Assembly: GCA_913031555.1 (NCBI GenBank)
Contig: CAJWDO010000135.1
Span: forward strand, 1 to 5,274
DNA: 5,274 nt
DNA from: an uncultured Alphaproteobacteria bacterium
GTDB taxonomy: Bacteria; Pseudomonadota; Alphaproteobacteria; Puniceispirillales; Puniceispirillaceae
Direction of reading: 5' to 3'
In this document: positions 1-5,274 of the stretch, one piece after another
Numbering within the stretch: position 1 is the first letter of the stretch
How the letters are laid out: every line of letters begins with the position of its first letter
Program-made: the position numbers and the translations under genes
Notes under the pieces: model-generated
Seen by the model: the letters and a program-made list of their open reading frames with translations, nothing else
Database searches by the model: none
Told to the model about the DNA's origin: nothing

Positions 1-304
1 CCTGCCTCCACATTGACGACGCAGGTCAGCAAGTTTTAGTTTTTTGATGAAATGGCTGTTTGTGGGCACGTCCGTAGATTGCGTTCCAGCTGCCTGGCCT
101 TGGGCTGTCTCGGCCCGAATGAACATCTTGCGTTGGCGGAAATATGCGTCTAGGTTGCGGCCTCTGGAAGACGTTGGAATCCAGCCATTTGGCCCGATAA
201 TCCGCCGACCTTTCAAACAGGGGGTTGACGGCGTGTGTTTTTCAGGCTCCACCATTTCCGTCCGCATCGCTATGAAACCTTCAAGTTCCGCGGTTGATGG
301 ATGC

Positions 305-339
305 CGCGCCGCCTGTCTCTTGTTTCAAAGGCCGGCGCG
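305..339 (+). promoter_or_regulatory. GC-rich 5' UTR hairpin directly before the helicase ribosome binding site
   Basis: Bases 305-314 (CGCGCCGCCT) pair with 329-339 (AGGCCGGCGCG), giving ten base pairs with a single bulged C at 333 and a 14-base loop. The hairpin ends one base before the AAAGGAG at 341-347. The structure is read directly from the sequence. A role in controlling translation is inference: it could limit ribosome access when stable, for example at low temperature, or be opened by the helicase itself. It could equally be a chance GC-rich stem. It would form only if transcription starts upstream of 305. Confidence 0.4.
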
Positions 340-340
340 C

Positions 341-347
341 AAAGGAG
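341..347 (+). promoter_or_regulatory. Ribosome binding site that sets the helicase start
   Basis: AAAGGAG ends four bases before ATG 352. This strong Shine-Dalgarno match decides in favour of ATG 352 over the in-frame ATG at 301, which has none. The 17 extra residues from 301 would also lie ahead of an already disordered N-terminus, and that stretch instead contains the hairpin described above. Confidence 0.8.
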
Positions 348-351
348 TATC

Positions 352-2352
352 ATGAGCATTGACGAGACACCCTCGGCACCGTCGGAACCTTTGTCTGACA
401 CGACAGCGTCTGCGCAGCCTGATGACAGCGTCGAAACCGCGTTTAGAACCGATCCTTTTTTCGAGCTTGGCCTGGCACCGACAATCGTCGACGATATTGC
501 CCGGCAGGGACTGACCAACCCGACGCCAATCCAGCGCGACGCCATTCCGGCAATTCTCGAAGGGCGTGACCTCATCGGTCTTGCACAGACGGGTACCGGC
601 AAGACGGCGGCCTATCTGCTGCCGCTGCTGCATGTCCTGCTGGACAGACGCAAGGCAAAGCTGCCGAACCACACAAGTATTCTTGTGCTTGTGCCGACCC
701 GAGAGCTTGCCTATCAGGTTTCGGACAGCATAAAGTCCTTCTCGTCCAGTCTGAAGGTGCGTTATCTGACGATCTGCGGCGGTGAACGCTATGATTTCCA
801 GATTCGTGCGCTGAAAAAGGGTGTCGACATCATCGTCGCCACGCCGGGTCGGTTCGAAGACCTTCAGGCGAAGGGAAAGATCAATCTCGGGCAGATTGAG
901 CATTTTGTGCTTGATGAAGGCGACCAGATGATTGACCTCGGTTTCCTGCCGCCGATCAAACGCATTTTCGAGGCGCTTCCGAAAACAGCACAGACAGTTT
1001 TCTTTTCGGCGACAATGCCGGTGGAAATGAAGACACTTGCCGAAACCTTTCTCAGCGATCCTGTCACCATCCGCGCGGCGCATGCCGGCGAAACGGTTGA
1101 CGCTATCAGCCAGCGGGCCATTCTGGTTCGCAATGCCGACAAGCGGGATATCCTGTTTCAGGAACTCTCGCAGATTGCGGATGAACAGGCACTCGTCTTC
1201 GTCAGAACGCGCCTGCGGGCCGATGAATTGTCGGAATGGTTGACCGAGAAGGGGATCGACGCCGACGCACTGCATGGCGACATGCGGCAGTTCATCCGCC
1301 AGAAGGTGCTGCGTAAGTTCAAGAATGGTAGCTTGCGCGTGCTTGTCGCCACTGATGTCGCGGCACGCGGCATTGATGTGTCCGGGCTTGGCCTTGTGGT
1401 CAATTTCGACCTCCCTGAAATGGTCGAATCATACGTTCACCGGATTGGCCGCACGGGCCGCGCCGGCCAGGCCGGAACAGCACTGTCGATCTGCAGTGTT
1501 GCCGATCAGGAAAAGCTGTCAGCCATCCTTGGCCATGTTGGCCAGAGGCTGGAAATTATTGATTCCGATGGAAGCGTTGTCACGGAATTCAGGCCCGAAC
1601 GAGCGCCGAAAAAAGGCCGGGGACGAGGCCGCCCACCGCGACATTCCCGCGATGCTGGAAAACGCCCGGGTGGGTCACAGGGCAAGCCGTCAGGCAAATT
1701 CAAGGGAAAACCAACTGGTAAACCTTCTGGTAAACCTGCCGGGAAGTTTGCCGGGAAACCTTCTGGTAAACCTTCCGGGAAGTTTGCTGAAAAACCGGCG
1801 GGCAAGTTTGCCGGGAAACCTGCCGGCGATCAGGCTGGTGAAGCAGCAAGCAAGCCAGGTGGCAAATGGCCGGCCAGCAAGTCGAAGTCCAGGCCCAAGC
1901 CGTTTGGCAAATCATCAGGCAGATCATCAGAGAAATCACCAGGTGGGCCCGCCGACAATCAGCATGCCAAGCCTCATGAGACATCGTCGGGTAGGCCCGG
2001 TGGCAAGTCCCGGCACGAGGCTAGGCGAGATGCCAACCCTCGTCATGACGGCAAGAGCCCGAAGGATCAGCATGCCAAGGGTGGCCAAGGCAATGGTGGC
2101 CAAGGCAATGGCGGGCAAGGTAATGGTGGACAAGGCAGGGGTGGTCAGACCAAGGATGGGCATGGCAAAGGTGGGCACACCGGGGTTCTGAAGCTGCCGG
2201 GCGGCGGCAAACAGGCAAAGCCACAGGGTGGAAGAGGCCAGCCCCGCGGCGCGAGGCCTGGAACATCAGGATCATCCGGTCCAGGGCGCAATGGCCAACG
2301 GCGAGCGGATGGCGGCATGCGACCACTTAGTCGGCGTCGCAGCAGCAGGTAA
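352..2352 (+). CDS. DEAD-box ATP-dependent RNA helicase, RhlE-like, with long basic tail
   Basis: This 666-residue cytoplasmic enzyme should unwind short RNA duplexes using ATP. Motifs appear in the expected order: Q motif with Phe36/37 and Gln61; motif I AQTGTGKT (78-85, Lys84); PTRELA (115-120); GG (143-144); TPGR (164-167); motif II DEGD (188-191); SAT (219-221); LVFVRTR (281-287); ATDVAARGID (333-342); and HRIGRTGR (363-370). Motif II has Gly where the family has Ala, through a GGC codon at 919-921; the acidic Asp188 and Glu189 are kept. The RecA-like core ends near residue 410. Residues 418-666 are a Lys/Gly/Pro/Arg-rich, probably disordered tail with two repeat blocks, making the protein longer than the roughly 400-450 residues of a compact RhlE. 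Such tails usually bind RNA non-specifically. The core resembles RhlE more than other subfamilies, but assignment to RhlE, CsdA/DeaD or SrmB would need a tree, so I give no symbol. Confidence 0.95.
   Translation: MSIDETPSAPSEPLSDTTASAQPDDSVETAFRTDPFFELGLAPTIVDDIARQGLTNPTPIQRDAIPAILEGRDLIGLAQTGTGKTAAYLLPLLHVLLDRRKAKLPNHTSILVLVPTRELAYQVSDSIKSFSSSLKVRYLTICGGERYDFQIRALKKGVDIIVATPGRFEDLQAKGKINLGQIEHFVLDEGDQMIDLGFLPPIKRIFEALPKTAQTVFFSATMPVEMKTLAETFLSDPVTIRAAHAGETVDAISQRAILVRNADKRDILFQELSQIADEQALVFVRTRLRADELSEWLTEKGIDADALHGDMRQFIRQKVLRKFKNGSLRVLVATDVAARGIDVSGLGLVVNFDLPEMVESYVHRIGRTGRAGQAGTALSICSVADQEKLSAILGHVGQRLEIIDSDGSVVTEFRPERAPKKGRGRGRPPRHSRDAGKRPGGSQGKPSGKFKGKPTGKPSGKPAGKFAGKPSGKPSGKFAEKPAGKFAGKPAGDQAGEAASKPGGKWPASKSKSRPKPFGKSSGRSSEKSPGGPADNQHAKPHETSSGRPGGKSRHEARRDANPRHDGKSPKDQHAKGGQGNGGQGNGGQGNGGQGRGGQTKDGHGKGGHTGVLKLPGGGKQAKPQGGRGQPRGARPGTSGSSGPGRNGQRRADGGMRPLSRRRSSR
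1681..1824 (+). repeat. Twelve tandem 12-base units coding Gly-Lys-Pro/Phe-x tetrapeptides
   Basis: Inside the helicase tail, residues 444-491 are twelve consecutive tetrapeptides of the form GKP(S/T/A) or GKF(A/K), with one starting Glu instead of Gly at 480. A higher-order 36-base unit is visible: 1717-1752 and 1753-1788 are identical at 33 of 36 positions. That closeness suggests recent tandem duplication by slippage or unequal exchange. The block adds one Lys every four residues and so a regularly spaced positive charge. Confidence 0.9.
2080..2154 (+). repeat. Five tandem 15-base units coding GGQGN-type pentapeptides
   Basis: A second repeat block in the helicase tail reads GGQGN three times, then GGQGR and GGQTK. 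A decayed DGHGK and GGHT follow up to 2181. The first two units (2080-2094 and 2095-2109) are identical in DNA, and the third and fourth differ by a few bases. The unit is distinct in length and composition from the tetrapeptide block, so the tail grew by at least two separate expansion events. The Gly/Gln/Asn-rich make-up resembles low-complexity RNA-binding or self-associating segments. Confidence 0.85.
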
Positions 2353-2379
2353 TCTTGACCCCAATTATTGTCGATGCCA

Positions 2380-2420
2380 CCATGTCAACCGACATGGCGG
2401 TGTTCGCCAGATGAACACCG
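2380..2420 (+). terminator. Two abutting hairpins after the helicase, possible terminator
   Basis: Bases 2380-2386 (CCATGTC) pair with 2391-2397 (GACATGG) around an AACC loop. Immediately after, 2398-2405 (CGGTGTTC) pair perfectly with 2413-2420 (GAACACCG) around a 7-base loop. No T-run follows on either strand, so this is not a canonical intrinsic terminator. It may block 3' exonucleases, assist Rho-dependent termination or have another role. The rest of the 190-base gap holds a TTGACG at 2467-2472 with only a poor -10 candidate (TATGCC, 2489-2494), so a promoter for the next gene is possible but not supported. Confidence 0.35.
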
Positions 2421-2542
2421 GATAACGGCCATCTGCCCGTCGCTGTCCGCCAGTTGATGTGCGTTTTTGACGTTTGGGATAGCCGGGATATGCCCACCTG
2501 CTTTTACCTAGACATGTTAGTCATCCTTGTCGGTGGCACAGA

Positions 2543-3508
2543 ATGGCGGCGTCTTTACGGAGCGTCATATATACGGGCTTACTGGCACTGCTTTCATGGC
2601 CTGCCCTGTGGCTGGTCATTATCGCTGGCCAGCCTGTCGACGCCCTGGCGCAGGCCGTATCGAATGAAGCCGCGCCCACGTCCATGATCGTCGAACATAC
2701 CGGGCCGCGTCCGAACAATGCCATCATCACCAACAGGGGATGGCGCTGTCCTGATGGATATGCACTTGGCGGCTCTGGGAGGTGCGAGGCCGTTCGCGCG
2801 CCGTCAAACGCCATTGTCGCAGGTAATCGTTGGCGGTGCATGCCCGGCTTTGTGCGACGTGCCGACCGATGCGAGCGCCTTCTCGCGCCGGCCTATGGTT
2901 TCATTCAGGATAACAGCATGAAATGCACTGCCGGCTATCAGCTGACCGGTGAGAACAAATGCGTTGCCGTGGTGCCGTCGCGATACGCGATTGTTGCCGG
3001 CAATGAGTGGCGTTGCATCCCGGGATACTCACGCAGTGATGATAAATGCGAAATTATAAAGCCACCGGCAAATGGATATGTTCGCGGCAACCGGTGGGTG
3101 TGCCGTGCCGGTTACAGTATCACTGAGACCGGATGTGCGCGCGTGACAGCGCCGGCAAACGCCACCGTGCGCGCGGGCGTTTGGGTTTGCAATGCAGGTT
3201 TCGTTCAGGACGGGGACAGATGTCTTCGGATCAAGGCTCCTGCCAATGCCAGGATCAACGGTAATGAGTGGGTCTGCAATCCGGGTTTTCTTCGCAAGGA
3301 TGACAGGTGCACAAAGCTGCCGGTGCCGGTCAATGCCACCATCCGCGGCAATAGCTGGCGATGCAATGGCGGTTTTCAGTCAGATGGCAAGGGTGGCTGC
3401 CGCCGGATTGTGGCACCGGTGAACGCGACGGTTCGTGGCCATGGATGGTTCTGCAATCCGGGTTTCGTGCAGTCTGGTGACGGGCGTTCCTGCGAACCCC
3501 TGAATTGA
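2543..3508 (+). CDS. Secreted protein of nine two-cysteine W-x-C-x-x-G-[YF] repeats
   Basis: I do not recognise a named family for this 321-residue protein. An N-terminal signal peptide is likely: a basic Arg6, a hydrophobic stretch at about 8-29, and a plausible signal peptidase I site after AQA (36-38). From residue 57 to the end there are nine tandem units of 29-30 residues, each roughly P-x-N-A-x(5-7)-W-x-C-x-x-G-[YF]-x(7-9)-C. All 18 cysteines of the protein lie in these units, two per unit, 11-13 residues apart, so each unit could close one disulfide in an oxidising compartment. The C-x-x-G-[YF] core recalls EGF-like and other cysteine-rich extracellular modules, but two cysteines per unit is too few for EGF. 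Export, disulfides and a binding or structural role outside the cytoplasm are inference. ATG 2543 has only a weak upstream GGTGG; the frame is closed by TAG at 2480, and the next Met (residue 48) would lose the signal peptide. Confidence 0.85.
   Translation: MAASLRSVIYTGLLALLSWPALWLVIIAGQPVDALAQAVSNEAAPTSMIVEHTGPRPNNAIITNRGWRCPDGYALGGSGRCEAVRAPSNAIVAGNRWRCMPGFVRRADRCERLLAPAYGFIQDNSMKCTAGYQLTGENKCVAVVPSRYAIVAGNEWRCIPGYSRSDDKCEIIKPPANGYVRGNRWVCRAGYSITETGCARVTAPANATVRAGVWVCNAGFVQDGDRCLRIKAPANARINGNEWVCNPGFLRKDDRCTKLPVPVNATIRGNSWRCNGGFQSDGKGGCRRIVAPVNATVRGHGWFCNPGFVQSGDGRSCEPLN
2711..3505 (+). repeat. Nine tandem units of 87-90 bases coding the cysteine repeat
   Basis: Units start at residues 57, 87, 116, 145, 175, 204, 233, 262 and 292, so spacing is 29 or 30 residues throughout. 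First cysteines are at 69, 99, 128, 158, 187, 216, 245, 274 and 304. Second cysteines are at 81, 110, 140, 169, 198, 227, 256, 286 and 317. Trp two residues before the first cysteine is present in eight units; the third has Met126 instead and also lacks the Asn-Ala motif. The units are diverged in DNA, so they are old rather than freshly duplicated. Units 6-9 are the most regular, with P-(A/V)-N-A in all four. Confidence 0.9.
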
Positions 3509-3512
3509 GAAA

Positions 3513-4382
3513 TCATCCGCTGGTGGTGATATGCGCCTTCAGCGCGTCCTCAAACAGCTCAACCCCCTTGTAATCGCGCATCTGTGGCGTCAGCAGCCCC
3601 AGCATTTCGACAAGCGATTCCAGTGCACCGGGCATGTCCGCCCAGCGGCCGAGCGGTTCGACATAGGTGCGGATGGTGAACAGGATCTGCCCGCTATCCG
3701 CCAGCTTGCGCAATGTCTGGCTTTCCATGCGAAGGAAGATGTCATTGATACCCGCATCCGGCTTGAGCGGCGTGCGGCGTGTCCGGTGCGGCGTGAACAG
3801 CTGGTCTGTCGTGACTACGGACCAGTTCCAGCGATGGCTGATCGGCCCGACCTGCATCCGCGTGAAGAACCTGTCCATCGGGGCTTCAAGCTGCTCGCCA
3901 TAATGTGGCACGGGTTCATGGATGCCGGCCAACGGGCGCCCCATCTTGTCCGCCAGCACCCAATGCGCCGGAAAGCCAAGGGCCGCCGCGACAAGGCACC
4001 AGTCGAGGATGTCAGGATCATCGTCGCGTGCGTGCGGCGCCAGCAGCAGCAAATCCTCGGGCACAAGCCGCGCCGCCGCCTCAAGGGGGTGCAGGTCATG
4101 ATGTGGCGCGCCGGTTACGCCGCCGTGATACGCCGCCAGATGCGCGCTGACCATCGCCATCACCTCATGACTTGCGGCAAGTCCTTCCGGTGTGGCGGCG
4201 AAAACCTCATTATGCCGCGCGTCAAACAGGCTGGCCTTCTCGGCAAGCTGGCGTGATCGCCTTTCCGGGTTGCCGAACGCATCTTCCCGAGGCAGCCAGT
4301 CGGCCTCGGCGCGGGATCGCAGACCAAGCGTGAATCGATGGCCCAGCCTTTGCCAGGGGGTCTGTTCACCATGGCCGTCCAT
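3513..4382 (-). CDS. DUF3445 / heme-dependent oxidative N-demethylase family protein
   Basis: The 289-residue product matches the family of the HODM alpha subunit, a PAS-like heme protein that in characterised members oxidatively demethylates secondary amines such as dimethylamine to methylamine and formaldehyde. Visible family segments are the N-terminal FTLGL (17-21) and DWL (28-30); LDWCLVAAALGFPAHWVLADK (126-146, cut short here) leading to GRPLAGIHEPVP (148-159); RWNWSV (184-189); and LRMESQTLRKL (217-227) followed by FTIRTYVEPL (235-244). There is no signal peptide, so it is probably cytoplasmic. The reductase and other partner subunits of dimethylamine monooxygenase are not in the window, so substrate and electron donor are unknown. 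I chose ATG 4382 because AAGGGG lies 5 bases upstream and the family match starts just after it. An in-frame ATG at 4496 lacks a Shine-Dalgarno and falls in a candidate promoter. Its stop is 4 bases from that of the convergent repeat protein. Confidence 0.75.
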   Translation of the reverse strand: MDGHGEQTPWQRLGHRFTLGLRSRAEADWLPREDAFGNPERRSRQLAEKASLFDARHNEVFAATPEGLAASHEVMAMVSAHLAAYHGGVTGAPHHDLHPLEAAARLVPEDLLLLAPHARDDDPDILDWCLVAAALGFPAHWVLADKMGRPLAGIHEPVPHYGEQLEAPMDRFFTRMQVGPISHRWNWSVVTTDQLFTPHRTRRTPLKPDAGINDIFLRMESQTLRKLADSGQILFTIRTYVEPLGRWADMPGALESLVEMLGLLTPQMRDYKGVELFEDALKAHITTSG

Positions 4383-4387
4383 ATCCA

Positions 4388-4393
4388 CCCCTT
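4388..4393 (-). promoter_or_regulatory. Ribosome binding site that sets the DUF3445 gene start
   Basis: On the - strand AAGGGG precedes ATG 4382 by five bases (TGGAT). It is a good match to the anti-Shine-Dalgarno and is the reason for taking the shorter protein. Confidence 0.6.
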
Positions 4394-4466
4394 GATCCCT
4401 GTTGCGCGCTAACCGGTTGTGTGCGAATGGCACGCTGGTCCGGGTACGCAACCGAACCGGCGTATT

Positions 4467-4496
4467 ATTCTGCACGGTGAGGGGCGCCGCTGACAA
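4467..4496 (-). promoter_or_regulatory. Candidate sigma-70-type promoter for the DUF3445 gene
   Basis: On the - strand TTGTCA (4496-4491, five of six to the -35 consensus) is followed after 18 bases by CAGAAT (4472-4467, four of six to the -10 consensus). Transcription would start near 4460 and give a leader of about 78 bases before ATG 4382. That leader contains a moderate interrupted hairpin (CCGGTT 4413-4418 with AACCGG 4455-4460). The -10 box is weak, so this is a suggestion only. Confidence 0.35.
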
Positions 4497-4579
4497 GCCG
4501 TGTCTGCATGCGTTCAGACTGGCTGGCCGGCAAGCTTAGCGGCCGCGGTGGAGGCCTTCGCGGCGGCGGCATGAGGGAT

Positions 4580-5212
4580 TCACGACCGGATGCTTGTGAC
4601 AAGTCTGGTGATGCTGGCCTCCTTCAATCTGTCATCACCTGTCTTGAAAGCGTTGTTCTGGGCGGCGATGGCCCAGAAATAGGCCTGTTGAAGGTCTTCA
4701 CGCTTCGCCTTTGCGTGCGAGAGCAGGACAGCAAGGTTGAACTGTGCGTTAAGATGATTCGTGCGGGCGGCAATTTGATAAAGCTGAACCGCCCGGTTCA
4801 TGTCCCGTGTGGTGCCGATGCCGCGCTCGAACTGAAATGCGGCCTCGAACATGGATGCCACATGACCGGTCGCCGCTGCCCGGGCAAAATGTCTGTGTGA
4901 CAGGACCGGACGCGCCACCAGCGCCCCACGGTCCCGAAGATAGATCAGGCCAAGTATGTAGTTGGCCGTGGTGTGCCCCATGTTGGCATGCGGCGTCAGG
5001 ATGGTTAGGGCATCTTGCAGACGTCCGGATTTGGTGGCGATGGTGCCGGCCTCGATCAGGGCCTTGATGGACGCATCGGCATAGCTGTGGCCAGGCAGAG
5101 CAATTTCAATATTGGCTGAAGCAGCGCGGCTGCCGATAGAAACTATTGCCGCCAGCAAGAGAAGGGCCGTCAGCCATCTGCGTATATCCGGAAACGGATT
5201 GGCGATGGGCAC
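4580..5212 (-). CDS. Exported Sel1-like repeat protein, start uncertain
   Basis: From GTG 5212 the product is 210 residues. Arg11-Arg12 followed by a hydrophobic run (13-27) and ASA (31-33) looks like a signal peptide cleaved before Asn34, placing the protein in the periplasm or outside. Residues 55-80 look like a TPR-type helical pair, and three Sel1-like repeats follow at about 82-117, 118-153 and 154-190, seen in ANYILGLIYLRDRG, the RAVQLYQIAA segment and NAQFNLAVLL. Sel1 repeats form helical scaffolds for protein-protein contacts; the partner is unknown. GTG 5212 has no Shine-Dalgarno, and the frame stays open to the right edge of the window (20 more codons), so the true start may lie outside. 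The next - strand gene starts 197 bases after its stop, with its own candidate promoter, so they may not be one operon. Confidence 0.75.
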   Translation of the reverse strand: MPIANPFPDIRRWLTALLLLAAIVSIGSRAASANIEIALPGHSYADASIKALIEAGTIATKSGRLQDALTILTPHANMGHTTANYILGLIYLRDRGALVARPVLSHRHFARAAATGHVASMFEAAFQFERGIGTTRDMNRAVQLYQIAARTNHLNAQFNLAVLLSHAKAKREDLQQAYFWAIAAQNNAFKTGDDRLKEASITRLVTSIRS

Positions 5213-5274
5213 CGATGCGTTGGTAACAACAGGCGCAACAAAAGGGGTGTCGCAGGTGAGGGCGTGGATAAAGG

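Larger units (their letters stand above)
1..351. other. Leader region upstream of the helicase, no convincing gene
   Basis: No protein I recognise is encoded here on either strand. A weak 5-base stem (CCTGC 1-5 with GCAGG 21-25, 15-base loop) precedes a T-rich run around 33-45, which could be the remains of a terminator for a gene to the left. A TTGACG at 225-230 resembles a -35 box, but no good -10 box lies 16-18 bases downstream, so I do not call a promoter. A short stem-loop (100-105 with 113-118, one wobble pair) is probably incidental. A + strand reading frame from TTG 44 or ATG 47 to 355 overlaps the helicase start as ATGA, but it lacks a Shine-Dalgarno sequence and any recognisable motif. 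The end of the region (305-347) holds the hairpin and ribosome binding site listed separately. Confidence 0.5.

Noticed and set aside
240..254. GGCTCCACCA at 245-254 looked like the 3' end of a tRNA or tmRNA.
   Set aside because: No T-arm, anticodon arm or matching 5' acceptor strand can be found upstream, so no tRNA or tmRNA is supported.
325..1275. Minus-strand frame of 316 codons opposite the helicase core.
   Set aside because: The + strand encodes all helicase motifs here, and the antisense product shows no domain or ribosome binding site.
1506..1805. Minus-strand frame of 99 codons rich in Gly, Pro and Phe opposite the helicase tail.
   Set aside because: It is the antisense reading of the GKP/GKF repeat block; its regularity comes from the repeat, not from coding selection.
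3512..3530. Short stem (ATCATC 3512-3517 with GGTGAT 3525-3530) at the convergent gene junction, considered as a bidirectional terminator.
   Set aside because: It has only six pairs including a wobble, no T-run, and lies mostly inside the end of the DUF3445 coding sequence.
3531..4256. Plus-strand frame of 241 codons opposite the DUF3445 gene.
   Set aside because: It is a shadow of the minus-strand gene, which carries the family motifs; the + product is Arg/His-rich with no recognisable domain.
4506..4548. Cluster of rare-cutter restriction sites (GCATGC, AAGCTT, GCGGCCGC, CCGCGG) resembling a cloning polylinker.
   Set aside because: The flanks show no vector sequence, and genes of the same style continue on both sides. 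Such palindromes arise by chance in GC-rich intergenic DNA.
4542..4564. GCCGCG/CGCGGC stem (6 pairs, 11-base loop) after the Sel1 gene stop, considered as its terminator.
   Set aside because: No T-run follows on the minus strand, and such GC stems are expected by chance in this GC-rich stretch.

Overview
The window looks like a stretch of a proteobacterial chromosome, most likely alphaproteobacterial. The reasons are the moderately high GC content, a RhlE-like DEAD-box helicase with a long basic tail, a DUF3445 (heme-dependent oxidative N-demethylase family) protein and a secreted Sel1-repeat protein. No ribosomal or tRNA gene fixes the taxonomy, so this is an inference. I see no mobile element, CRISPR array, tRNA or rRNA.

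Layout: a 351-base leader with no convincing gene is followed by four genes in two convergent pairs. On the + strand are a DEAD-box RNA helicase (352-2352) and a secreted protein made almost wholly of nine 29-30-residue two-cysteine repeats (2543-3508). On the - strand, read from the right edge, are a secreted or periplasmic Sel1-repeat protein (4580-5212, perhaps starting beyond the window) and a DUF3445 protein (3513-4382). The two pairs meet tail to tail with only 4 bases between stop codons.

The helicase has every core motif of its superfamily, but motif II reads DEGD instead of DEAD. Its last 250 residues form a basic low-complexity tail with two internal repeat blocks, typical of RNA-tethering extensions. 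Its ribosome binding site lies directly behind a strong GC-rich hairpin, and two hairpins lie back to back after its stop codon.

The four genes do not form one obvious pathway. The helicase probably acts in RNA remodelling (ribosome assembly, mRNA decay or cold adaptation). The DUF3445 protein is probably a heme oxidase of unknown substrate, standing alone without the partner subunits of dimethylamine monooxygenase. The other two are exported repeat proteins likely to bind other proteins or the cell envelope. The cysteine-repeat protein is the best candidate for something poorly described.
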